From assembly GCA_030704615.1 (NCBI GenBank), contig CM060731.1, forward strand, positions 46,004,001-46,068,000: a stretch of DNA of 64,000 nt. Reading direction: 5' to 3'. This document shows positions 55,195 through 64,000 of this stretch, one piece after another (within the stretch, counting starts at the first letter, position 1; the number at the start of each line of letters is the position of its first letter). This stretch comes from Takakia lepidozioides. Its lineage: Eukaryota > Streptophyta > Takakiopsida > Takakiales > Takakiaceae. The translations under genes and the position numbers were made by a program. Under the pieces are notes generated by a model. The model did no database searches. It worked only from the letters and a program-made list of their open reading frames with translations, and was not told where the DNA came from.

Positions 55195-55458
55195 TTTTTT
55201 TAATTCGGAAAATAGCAAGAGTGGCTACAGAGTTTTGCCAAAATAAGGCATATATTCTGTTCATCCATTCAAAATAGGACAGAACCATCCACATCCGGAA
55301 TTTCATCCATTTATATCATCAACATTTGACGAATTCATCCATAATAATTATTGTTTTTGGAGAAATTTGGAGATTTCATCCATGAAAAAACATGGAATTT
55401 GCTACGGAATATTCTTTTCTATTTTTTGAGGTCGCCATTTGGCGAAAATTCGCCAAAA
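55195..55458 (-). mobile_element. Repeat R copy 1 (retroposon-like, T-run at its left end)
   Basis: It starts with a T-run and is homologous in the same direction to 58025-58269. Shared blocks in order are GGAAAATAGCAAGAGT, GCTACAGAGTTTTGC, TTCTGTTCATCCA, CGAATTCATCCAT, GGAGAAATTTGG, TTTCATCCATGAAAAAAC and TTTTTTGAGGTCG. The T-run would be the poly(A) tail of a minus-strand retroposon. No clear target duplication (only ACGCC at both edges). Confidence 0.6.
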
Positions 55459-56892
55459 ACAAAACGCCGCCTGTCCCCTTTTATCTTTAAGAAAAAAAAG
55501 TGTTAACCTTGTCTGAATGTTATTTTTTCCCTACTCCCGACTGTTAACATTTATCCAGGGAGACTTGGTCTGCCCTGTTACTTCTATAAACGTTAAACTG
55601 CCATAAATGTTAAGATACTCCTACTTGTGCTGCACACTAACAAATGTTAAGTCTTATTTGTTAACAATTGTTGAGTCTTTGTCATAATCTCTAATTTATT
55701 GTGGCTTCTATTAATTAATTGATTCATGTTTGCTGTTTTTTTTTTGGGGCCCCACCTTTGCAGAGCCCACAATTTACTAATTTAGTAAGTAGTAGGTAGT
55801 AAAGAGGGGGCCCTCCCTTATATACCCTCTGGGGCAGTGAGACCCTTCTAGAAGCCAGCCCACCGGGGGACCCTTCTAGAAGGCCTTACACACATGTTAA
55901 CCCTACAAGATTCCCTATTCTAAATTTGGCCAATTCCTCCCTTTTTTTTTTGGACTCCCTATCTCATTCCCTAATACACGGAGCGCCCCATATCTAACTC
56001 CTGGGCCACACTAATTCCTGGACCACTCTAGAATCAGGGCTGAATGAAACGGCTCTACATATCATATTTGGCATTATACGTATTTTGGCCTGAGGTTGAA
56101 CGTCAAGCCTAAGAGAATATTGTCTCTAGCATAAAGAATCTTATCTTGAGGATGAAAACGATTCTCTTAATAATGTCTTTGAAAACAAATCTTATCTGGA
56201 GATTAAATATTAGTCTAAAGTCCTATGGTTTTTGGCATGTTGTCTTCAGGTCCATAGTACAATGTGTTTTGCAATCTTTTCCGTACCTGTGGAGCCCACA
56301 GGGTATCGGTAGAAGCACGTTGGTGATAAATGGCACACAGTCGCAGGCTTGGGCCTTCCTGTCCTGTCCTGGAGTCCTGGCAGCAGCAGCCAATCATGCC
56401 GACAGGCCACAGCCCTGTTTCTCATGTTATTACATACATATACTAACATCCATCCTGTCTGGCATACCCTAATCTCTGACATTTTATTAACTTGTTGCGA
56501 CAGCATTGATGGTTATAACACTATATGTAGCTGCAATCTCTGTGCTCCCACGAGGCTCTCGTGAAAGTTGAAACTGTGGTTACATTATGATCCATAAATG
56601 TGAGGGTCTGGAGTTGCAAGTAATCGGATTCCAGAATGTAAACTAGATATTATACATGTGCACACTGGTAAGGTAGTCCTGTGTCATGTGCTTGGAAATA
56701 AAGCTTTGCAGGATTTTAATCATCTCCCTGTGAAGTTCAAAGATCGCTATGTACCTTGTGCGAACTTCCCAATGACGCTGGCTCAAAGTTTATATCCCTC
56801 ACCTCGAAGAGAGAAGTGGGTCTGGTAGAGTGTTTCAAAAGTACATTGTGTGTAGCTGTGCGTGCTGATCTGAGATTGATGTTTTTTTCTTA
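55459..56892. other. Non-coding spacer rich in short repeats
   Basis: No gene is recognised. It contains several GTTAAC/TGTTAA-rich stretches (55500-55670), a GGGGCCCC motif near 55747 and a repeated GACCCTTCTAGAAG (about 55840 and 55870). Confidence 0.4.
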
Positions 56893-58011
56893 CCTTCACA
56901 CGCCCGCGAATTTTTGGTAGTGACGCTGGTCTCCAAGCAGCGCTCCTTCCGAGGAGGCTTCACACCCCTGGCCACACATGTTGGCCCGCCCCTCCATGTC
57001 TTCATGTAGCTCGCCAAAACTGGCTCGCCCATTGCCCCTAAACTTTTCCTTTTCCCTTTGCCCTTCCCTGCCCGGACCTGCACGCACGTCCCCATTATGC
57101 AATATGGGGGAATGATAAGAACAACTTTACATAGGGTATTCTAATATTATTTGGATTAAGCAGTTTTAAACTTGATATGAACAACCTTCCGAAAGGTATC
57201 CATCACGAATGACCTAATGATAGGAACAACCATCGATAAGGTATTAAACACATTTGTTTCGATTTTTATGCAAGTTAAAAAATGACACGGAATCCGAAGG
57301 GTACACCAATATGTTTAGATAGAGCAATTTTAAAATTGAGATGAACAACCTCCGCCCGATTTCAATGCGCATGACCTAATGGTAAGAACAACCTTCCTTA
57401 AGGTATTAAACAAATTTATTTGGATTTATTCAAGTTTAAAAATGAGTCACAATAACCTTCCAAAGGGTACTCTAACATTATTTAGATTAAGCAATTTTAA
57501 ACTTGACATGCACAACCTTCCGAAAGGTAACCATTGGAGATGACCTGATGGCAAAAACAACCTTCCGTAGTATTACACATATTTGTTTGAACATTATGTA
57601 AGTTAAAAAATGATTGAAACAACCTTCAGGAGGGTATACCAATATGTTTGGATTTAACAATTCTAGAATTGATATATTTTTGGTTTATATTCAATCTTAA
57701 AATGAGCCTGGTTAGAGTTAGCAATTTTAGAGTACCCTCTGGAAGGTTGTTCTCCCCAAATTGCATAATGGTGAAGTGTGTGCAAGGTCCGGGCAGGGAA
57801 GGGCAAAGGGTAAAGCAAAAGTTTACGGGCAATGGGCGAGCCAGTTTTGGCGAGCTACACGAAGACGTGGAGGGGCGGGCCCACATGTGTGGCCGGGGGT
57901 GTGAAGCCTCCTCGGGAGGGGCGCTGCTTGTAGACGCGCTGATGGCCCCTGGGAGACTAGGGAGCCACCGTCGTTACGACGCGGCTACCGAAAATTCGCG
58001 GGCCTTCACAC
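56893..58011. mobile_element. Non-autonomous MULE-like element with 9-bp target duplication
   Basis: The element spans 56902-58002, flanked by the perfect 9-bp repeat CCTTCACAC (56893-56901 and 58003-58011). Long terminal inverted repeats begin CCCGCGAATTTT(T/C)GGTAG and extend over 200 bp (left to about 57110, right from about 57755), sharing blocks such as TGTGGCC, CTCGCCAAAACTGGCTCGCC and CCTGCCCGGACC. The interior (57110-57755) is built of about 165-bp tandem repeats with AACAACCTTCCGAAAGGT. Long inverted repeats and a 9-bp duplication fit Mutator-like elements. No transposase is encoded. Confidence 0.8.
57181..57700. repeat. Internal tandem repeats of the MULE-like element
   Basis: Units of about 163-168 bp start near 57181, 57343 and 57511. 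Each carries AACAACC(TT)CCG, ATGACCTRATG, GGTATTAAACA and TTTGTTTGGAT-like blocks. They are AT-rich and non-coding. Confidence 0.7.
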
Positions 58012-58013
58012 AA

Positions 58014-58280
58014 CATGGGGTCAGTGCTTTTTTATGAAATTTGGAAAATAGCAAGAGTAGCTACAGAGTTTTGCAGGATATAGCCATTTATTCTGTTCAT
58101 CCACCTATGTGCCATCATCCATATTTGGCGAATTCATCCATTTTTTATTTTTTATTTGGAGAAATTTGGCGATTTCATCCATGAAAAAACAGTGGATTTG
58201 CGACAGAAAATTCGATTTTATTTTTTGAGGTCGAAATCTGGCGATTATTCGCCACTAAAAGAATGGCTGCATGGGGTCAG
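58014..58280 (-). mobile_element. Repeat R copy 2 with 11-bp target duplication
   Basis: Homologous to 55195-55458. The unit 58025-58269 begins with a T-run and is flanked by CATGGGGTCAG at 58014-58024 and 58270-58280. A T-run at one end plus a variable-length target duplication suggests minus-strand retroposition. No RNA polymerase III boxes were recognised inside it. Confidence 0.6.
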
Positions 58281-58709
58281 CGTTATTGTGTGCTTATGTA
58301 GCGTTTCCGAAAAGAACGGTGGGCTCGGATCGAAACCCAAGAGCACATGGAGACAGCGTGATGCAGACGCGTCGTCCACTGGGCCCCAACGGCCATCAGT
58401 CCACAGTCCAAACCAAGCACCGCATTCTTGCAGTATATTATATTACGGTATTACTGCTATTGTGATTCTGCGGCCCCACTGCCCAGATGAAGCTCGCTCC
58501 CCTGGAAGCATCAGTCGGAGACTCGTTTCAAGTCCCTCAGGTACCTGCAAAAGCATACAGACAACGACTCATCCACTGAAGAAGTACATCAATCAATTCA
58601 ATGATCATTGTACTTCTTAGTCAAAAGGGGTTTAATAACTGTGGAAGCCTGTCCGAACAACCGAACCTCTGATTGCCACTGGCCAGGCACCAAACTCTGG
58701 AGTCTGCAA
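58281..58709. other. Spacer between repeat R and a SINE
   Basis: No recognisable gene. One open frame crosses it without domain features. Confidence 0.4.
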
Positions 58710-58908
58710 TGCTCTTGAGCATAAAGATAAAGATAAAGATTCTTTACCGTCCAGTGAATTTACAGAGCCTACTGCTCAACACACAAGCCATCGAGGGCCC
58801 AATGGGCGGTCTGAAGGCACATGTTGAAGGATTGAACCCAGGATCACCTAGGTTATGCACAGGCAAGGCACAGACACCCAACCAGTGGGCTACCTGCTCA
58901 AGTGCATA
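58710..58908 (-). mobile_element. tRNA-derived SINE (family S1), full copy
   Basis: On the minus strand the unit 58894-58724 reads GTAGCCCACTGGTTGGG (box A-like) and, about 35 bp later, TGGGTTCAATCC (box B-like), then a body with CCCTCGATGG and GTAGGCTCTGTAAATTC, and a tail of TTTATC repeats. Imperfect flanking repeats TGCTCTTGAGCATA (58710-58723) and TGCTCAAGTGCATA (58895-58908) may be an old target duplication (3 mismatches). Confidence 0.75.
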
Positions 58909-59414
58909 GAACGCTATGCATAAGTATTATGTTGTGAGGGCCACTTGTAAAAACATGATACCGACTGCACCCAGAGAATAATGAGGTTGACTTGGTACAA
59001 GTCGGTGGAGTCTGGCTGCAGCTGGCTGTGCACTTTGAATCAATGGCACCAGTTCCCATCCAAATAGCTGTTGACATGTATGCCGCTGCAAACTCAAGGG
59101 AAAACTACCCCAGACTAGGGGTTTCAAATGGTTAAGTTACATACTGCAGTGGGATGATCCGTTGCCGATCAAAACACCCAGAAACAAACTCGTTGATTAT
59201 GACGTTTATACAGTACAATCCTGCCTAACCTTCCCGCTCTCACCTCTGATGAGTCCCACCGAGAGTCCAGAGAAGAGTTTGTCAGTCATCTCCTTTGTTA
59301 GTGACAGTGGGTCGCACGAATGTATGGAACACTTGCTTGAGAAGGTCGAACCATAAGCAGTAACGTAAGTTAGCAGAGGTTGTTAGCATTGCTTATCTTT
59401 GCAACCTCTCAGTG
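58909..59414. other. Upstream region of the membrane-protein gene
   Basis: No gene is recognised. A short open frame at 59162-59356 has no domain and is best seen as leader sequence. Confidence 0.4.
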
Positions 59415-60623
59415 ATGAGTTCCACCGAGTCCCTGCTGTCCGCGCAATGGCGGAGCCCCTCCGACATCTTGTCGGTCTTACTCATTATTGGCGGTGATGT
59501 AGTACAGAAAGCTCTTGCTCAACTCTCAGGAGATCGTCTGGTGCCCGTAGCATTCAGTTTCGGATGGGTAGCATACTCGTTCAGCACCCTGATGGCAATC
59601 GTGGGAGATGGACGTCTAATGCCTCTGCCGGACTACCCCGCCAAGGTCATCAACGCCGAGTCTGGCTACATCCGCTCCAACAGATCCTGGGTACTCAGCC
59701 GGTTGCTCCGGGACTTTGAGTTTCCACTTGCTGACCACATCGGCCTACATATTACTGTCTTCAAAGCGGAAGAAAGGGAAGCAGGTAGTCCAGACAAGGA
59801 CTGGTGTTGGGCAAGCGGAGTTCTGGTCATAGTTTTGCAGCTGGGAATCGCAGCTATCCCATGCGGATTGTACGGTGACCCGGGAATCCTCCTTGCGACA
59901 GCTGCAGGAACACTGCTAGCTCTGACTACAGGCTCGTTACCGCAATGGCGGTTTGAAAAGTGGGCATGTCGAACAAAGAGCAAGAAGGTGGTAAGTCTGA
60001 CTGGCGGGAATGGCACAAGGCATGTGATGGTCATCCTCGGCGATGGAAGAGGACTGGATCTCGAGGATCTAGCAGCGGCGGAGAGCCCAATGATGAGGCG
60101 ACGATCCGAGCAGGGCTACCGCCTGGCGAAGCGTGTGCGTGACGAAAATGGGGCACTCCTGAAGGACAAAGAAGTTTTGATGCTTGGCAGTGTCCCTGCC
60201 TCGTTCCGGATAACCCAGGTTATGTGTGTGGTGCTAGCAGCTCTGTGGATTGTATTTCTCCTCACGGTTGCGGGGCTGAAGCAGAACACATGGTACCTGC
60301 TTGCGGTTGGCGGTCTCGGCATGATCCAAAATGTGGTGGTTGCAGGGGCGAGTCGGGGACAAAGCACAACAGGCATTCACTTGACTAAAATTGAGTCATT
60401 TGAGCAACCAAAGGTCATGGATGCATTGATGGATCTTGAAATAAACCATGAAACTGTCGGGAGGTCTCTGCTTAAGGAATTCTTTAATGGGAACTTACGA
60501 CCTGCAGAAAAAGGCTGGTGGGATGGCACGGACAAGGAATCATACGAGAGCGATAGGCGCAGGAAGAGGCCTGAGAGCTTGCGATATGGTGCTCCTTCCG
60601 CATTCCAGTCTCATCAGATATGA
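59415..60623 (+). CDS. Polytopic membrane protein of a fungal-type family
   Basis: A single uninterrupted frame of 402 aa. The start chosen is the ATG at 59415. About six hydrophobic segments are visible: ILSVLLIIGGDVVQKAL, VAFSFGWVAYSFSTLMAIVG, SGVLVIVLQLGIAAIPCGL, GILLATAAGTLLALTTG, VMCVVLAALWIVFLLTVAGL and WYLLAVGGLGMIQNVVVAGA. Between them lies a soluble part with HVMVILGDGRGLDLEDLAAA and an Arg-rich stretch. The wording SDILSVLLIIGGDVVQKALA and FGWVAYSF recalls an uncharacterised family common in filamentous ascomycetes; this is from memory and not searched. The function is unknown. The intronless structure and fungal-type sequence in a plant setting, about 6 kb from a HET gene, suggest transfer from a fungus. 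Confidence 0.8.
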   Translation: MSSTESLLSAQWRSPSDILSVLLIIGGDVVQKALAQLSGDRLVPVAFSFGWVAYSFSTLMAIVGDGRLMPLPDYPAKVINAESGYIRSNRSWVLSRLLRDFEFPLADHIGLHITVFKAEEREAGSPDKDWCWASGVLVIVLQLGIAAIPCGLYGDPGILLATAAGTLLALTTGSLPQWRFEKWACRTKSKKVVSLTGGNGTRHVMVILGDGRGLDLEDLAAAESPMMRRRSEQGYRLAKRVRDENGALLKDKEVLMLGSVPASFRITQVMCVVLAALWIVFLLTVAGLKQNTWYLLAVGGLGMIQNVVVAGASRGQSTTGIHLTKIESFEQPKVMDALMDLEINHETVGRSLLKEFFNGNLRPAEKGWWDGTDKESYESDRRRKRPESLRYGAPSAFQSHQI

Positions 60624-62135
60624 CTTGCGTTTGAGCTATAGGGATGGGGGGCACGGTTCTAAATTTTCCCTATGCATCATTATCGAAAGTCATGAAATTT
60701 TTTCCTGCTAGACAGTTTTATTTGTGTCCTCTGTTTTTCCTATCTACTAGTCAAAGTCATGTTGTTGTTTTGTTAGTTCTATCAAAGATTTGTATTCACG
60801 AGCTCAACTCAGTCAAGTACCATAAGGATTGCACCACCAGCTGTAACCATGAAGACCTTTCATCTCTGATGCTTGTAGGCTGCCTGACTATTTATCGAAA
60901 CCTGGCTCACATGCAGATGTGTAGGTCTGCGTGCATTACTGCATCAGGAAGCGAGAGTTTCAAGGGAGCGAGACTCAACTAGCACATTTTTATCAGCACC
61001 AATCAGGATCTCATGTGGCAGCATCAATTGGTATATTGTAACAAAATCAGTCCCTCCAAAGGCAAATTGCTGTTTCAGCTCCATGTGTGACTGTGTGAAT
61101 TTTTTTCAAAAGAGCTGTGCAATTGTCAAGTCGGTATCATATCTCCCCTTCCTGCTGCTTCCTTGCGCGGGTCTGGTCTAGGGACCAGGAGGGGGAGGCA
61201 GGAGTGTAAAGTTGGTTGGAGGTGAATGCTCCAACCGGGTGGTATTTGTATCCAATTTCATCTCTTCTTGGATGTTTCATCCACATGGGATGAAAGCCTC
61301 GAACTGACAAGGGAATTGGCCTTCATCGCATCTTCCACAAAAGCAAAATGTATTTTTCCCTTGCAAAGGGGTAAAAAATGGGCCCACCCACTGCGGTGGG
61401 AGATTTCACCTGATTGGCCTGCAAATTTGCAGACCCTGCTGCAACAGGTAGGTAAGTACCTTTTGTCCGTTATTGTCATTTTCTTGGGAGTCATACCCAT
61501 TTTCTATCCCGGGGTCACTCTTTCCTACAAAGTCAAACTTACCCACTCGGCGCCTAGGGGTTAGGAAGCACACTTCTAGATACCACTACCTTAGCACCAT
61601 CTCAACTTCCATGGTGGCTTCAGTTGGCGACGGCCACTCCATTCTCGAAACGAGGGTCGATCCCCAGCTTGGTACGACATGATGATCTCAGATCCTCCAC
61701 CATGGACGAGTAGGGGGCGTAAACCCACAGCGCGAAAGAAGCACCAGCTCTTTACCACTCTTTTCCTTGAGAGACGCATCCTGCTCAGCGGCTCCTCCAC
61801 ATTTTGGCACCTCCATACTTCACAATTCCGGTCTTATTCCGGAATCGCTCAGGGATAAAAGGTAGCGCCTCTTCTAGGACAGAAACTCTTTCTTTTCCGC
61901 TATTATGCCCAATCAGCTTAGTAGTTTGGCCTGCCACTCCCTGAGCTCTGAATAAATTCCCCCAGGCCGACCTATGGTGTGGAACCGTGACACAAGGTTG
62001 TTGTGATGGTAATTGGAAAGAAGAGAGTACATAAGGTTTCCTCCTTGATCTTTGACTAATGCTTGTGCGGGATAAAAGAAGGGCCATATTATCCACAGAG
62101 ACGAGCAGGCACCAAAGGGCGCGGGGTCGATTTGA
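60624..62135. other. Non-coding region
   Basis: 3' flank of the membrane-protein gene followed by anonymous sequence. Open frames here have no recognisable domains. I see no complete mobile element. Confidence 0.4.
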
Positions 62136-62231
62136 CTGTTTGGGATTGTTCGAGTAGAAGAAATTAAATTGACGGCCGATCTCCTGTTTGGGATTGTTCG
62201 AGTAGAAGAAATTAAATTGACGGCCGATCTC
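62136..62231. repeat. Perfect 48-bp tandem duplication
   Basis: The unit beginning CTGTTTGGGATTGTTCGAG and ending GACGGCCGATCTC occurs twice in direct succession (62136-62183, 62184-62231) without a mismatch. Confidence 0.9.
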
Positions 62232-63136
62232 CTGGGCGGCTGGAGCAGCGTTTAACCCCTAAGCGTCAAAACGACCCAACTTGGGTCGGTTGGGTTTAGA
62301 AAACAGGGCAGGTTATCCCTAAGGTTAAGCCTGATGTGGGCCCACATAGGCTCAATCGATTGGAAATCAAGTCAAGTATGATGTGGCATTGCCCAATTGG
62401 TCATATGTACTGGCAATTGCCACGTGGAGAGCGTAGAGTCCGCCACACTCCTGATTTTGAGGCCACTTTCCACCATCTAACTTGCCCAAAGGATGACCTG
62501 ACAACTAGGGTCCGGTTAGGGTGAAATTCCATGCACCCCCAAAGGGAGGGTGGTGCGTCTCCTAACACCTTTTATTGCGCCACTTACCCCCTAAATGGCA
62601 CCCGCAGTCGACCTCCCTCGGAGATCTCCATGCCTAAGCTGGAATCAATGGCGATGGTAGCTCCAGGCGTGATTTGGTGTCAAACCTGTTGTTGTCGGAG
62701 GGTGGGGGAGAGCGCGGGTGGAGACTCAATTGATGCGTGGCGGTGCGCACCTCGAGAGCGGCCTGGAGATGCTTATTCGACATTTTTTTTATTATCGCGT
62801 TGATGAACCTGGGTGGGGGGGGGGTGGACATGCCTTGGGAAGGGTGGAGACCTAATCAATTTAGGGACGGTAGAATGAGGCACCCCCTAAAACCCTCCAC
62901 AAGAGAGGGCTATTGGCCAAAAATTATAGGCCCACATAGGTGCAATTGCAAGTCTCATGGGCAAGGGGTAAAAAGACCTAGTAGGAGACTCAGATTGGCC
63001 CGAAATGTTTTTAGGGAAAACCCATACCCACCCACAACACTCCGCCATCATAGGCAAGCTGTAAACTGAACACCCAATCACCGAGGATCCCTTGTGCAAA
63101 GCACATAATTTTTGAAATCGCAGATGTATTATATAT
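62232..63136. other. Non-coding region
   Basis: No gene is recognised. It holds a small palindrome, CGACCCAACTTGGGTCG, near 62270 and low-complexity G-runs near 62810. Confidence 0.4.
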
Positions 63137-63291
63137 TGGTTATCAAAGTACATATTTTTTTTTTAGTCCAACTTTTTTTGGAAGGTGGACATCTTCATGA
63201 CACACCAAACGATGGTTTGAACCCACAACCACATCCAACGTGGTATGTGCCCATTACCACTGGGCTACATGCTGGTTGTCAAAGTACATAT
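63137..63291 (-). mobile_element. tRNA-derived SINE (family S2) with 19-bp target duplication
   Basis: On the minus strand 63272-63156 reads GTAGCCCAGTGGTAATGGGC (box A), then GTGGGTTCAAACC (box B) about 33 bp on, and ends in an A-rich tail. Direct repeats TGGTT(A/G)TCAAAGTACATAT flank it (63137-63155 and 63273-63291) with one mismatch. It differs from family S1 in its body and tail. Confidence 0.85.
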
Positions 63292-63400
63292 CATCCCACT
63301 TCTGCTGAGTAGGACGGTCCCTCCTGTAAAACCAATTAATATTTTTAATATTTGACGCATCCCGAAGGAAGCGTAAATTATGGTGTCTCTTCACCCAGAA
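63292..63400. other. Spacer
   Basis: A short AT-rich spacer between two SINE copies. Nothing recognised. Confidence 0.4.
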
Positions 63401-63492
63401 GGCCCTCGATGGCATGTGTTGAGCAGTAGGCTCTGTAAATTAGGCTCTGTAAATTCAATGGACGCTAAAGAAACTTTATCTTATCTTATCTC
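63401..63492 (+). mobile_element. SINE family S1, 5'-truncated copy
   Basis: It matches the 3' half of the S1 copy at 58.7 kb: GGCCCTCGATGGC, GTTGAGCAGTAGGCTCTGT, AAATTCA(A/C)TGGACG and a TTATC-repeat tail. It contains an internal 15-bp duplication (TAGGCTCTGTAAAT twice). The tRNA-like head is missing. Confidence 0.75.
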
Positions 63493-64000
63493 TTTACATG
63501 CAAGTGTGTAAGAATATGAATACACTTATGCGAGAGTAGATTGTTGTGAAGGGGTGATTTTCCATAGCTTGGGGTGCCCTAGGCTCGACCCTTTTTGAGT
63601 GATGTAGAGGACATTAGTATTGAAGGGGGGGATAACATGGGATTGGATCATAGCTCTGTGGGAGCGGGAGATGGTTGAAGTGCTCAAGCGCATGGTCGGC
63701 TTGACCATGAAGTATTGGAGTCATTGGCTTCAATGAGTAGCTATACATCTCAGTCCGGACTCCGAGGATACAGCCTAGTCCCCCAAGTAGTGAGAGTTTC
63801 AGTATGAACCCTCAATATGAGCAAAACATTTTAGGTTCTTACTTATGTAGCGCTGAATCCTAGGTTGCTCTTCCATGTATCAAGATACGAAACATACATT
63901 TTGATCTTTCATGTATTTCATTTCGCACTACCTCACCCTCAATTCATGGTTGTTCATGGTGATGCTTTTTATGTAATGTTTGAGCCTGCTAAATCGTTGT
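63493..64000. other. Non-coding right end
   Basis: No gene or repeat is recognised in this stretch. Confidence 0.4.

Noticed and set aside
59162-59356. 64-codon open frame before the membrane-protein gene
   Set aside because: No domain or recognisable homology; likely leader or chance frame.
59412-59414. GTG codon before the ATG of the membrane-protein gene as start
   Set aside because: Nuclear genes rarely start at GTG and an ATG follows immediately.
61785-62096. Minus-strand 103-codon open frame
   Set aside because: No domains, no splice context and no conserved composition that would support a gene.

Overview
This is a nuclear segment of a land plant. It carries spliced genes for Rubisco activase, a family 1 beta-glucosidase, a FLOE/DUF1421 protein and the cohesin subunit SMC3, with intron lengths from about 100 bp to over 1 kb, among non-LTR retrotransposons and SINEs. 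A HET-domain gene and a polytopic membrane protein of a type I associate with filamentous fungi lie in the right-hand third. Fungal-derived HET loci have been reported in mosses, so a bryophyte, probably a moss, is my best guess (inference, moderate confidence).

Layout. 0.9-7.9 kb: GH1 beta-glucosidase, 12 exons, with a 67-bp retrotransposon tail in one intron. 8.0-12.7 kb: two head-to-tail copies of a LINE (called LINE-A here) inside a (CT)n tract, plus older debris. 12.7-14.6 kb: decayed duplicated sequence. 14.8-18.0 kb: Rubisco activase, 7 exons, with an I-box/G-box pair upstream. 18-21.5 kb: intergenic, with a foldback and a tandem repeat. 21.5-24.9 kb (minus strand): FLOE-like gene. 26.3-40.1 kb: SMC3, 28 exons, including one U12-type AT-AC intron, two GC-AG introns and an intronic LINE-A copy. 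40.1-41.5 kb: a foldback and a gene fragment resembling the OSB PDF motif. 41.8-47.5 kb: decayed plant L1-type LINE (LINE-B). 48.0-50.2 kb: third long LINE-A copy with a 13-bp target duplication. 50.4-50.6 kb: fragment of another LINE (LINE-C). 50.7-53.3 kb (minus): HET-domain gene. 53.8-55.2 kb: possible unrecognised exons. 55.2-58.3 kb: nested repeats, including a MULE-like element with a 9-bp target duplication. 58.7 kb: SINE. 59.4-60.6 kb: fungal-type membrane protein. 61-64 kb: mostly non-coding, with a 48-bp tandem duplication and two more SINE copies.

The four plant genes are housekeeping or physiological genes with no evident joint pathway. For all four, and for the HET gene, the exon lengths I assigned sum to a whole number of codons, which supports the models. 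The most interesting signals are (i) the fungal-type HET gene and membrane-protein gene about 6 kb apart in a plant background, (ii) LINE-A, whose copies all begin their 3' flank with a TC-rich target, which suggests microsatellite-directed insertion, and (iii) the minor-spliceosome intron in SMC3.
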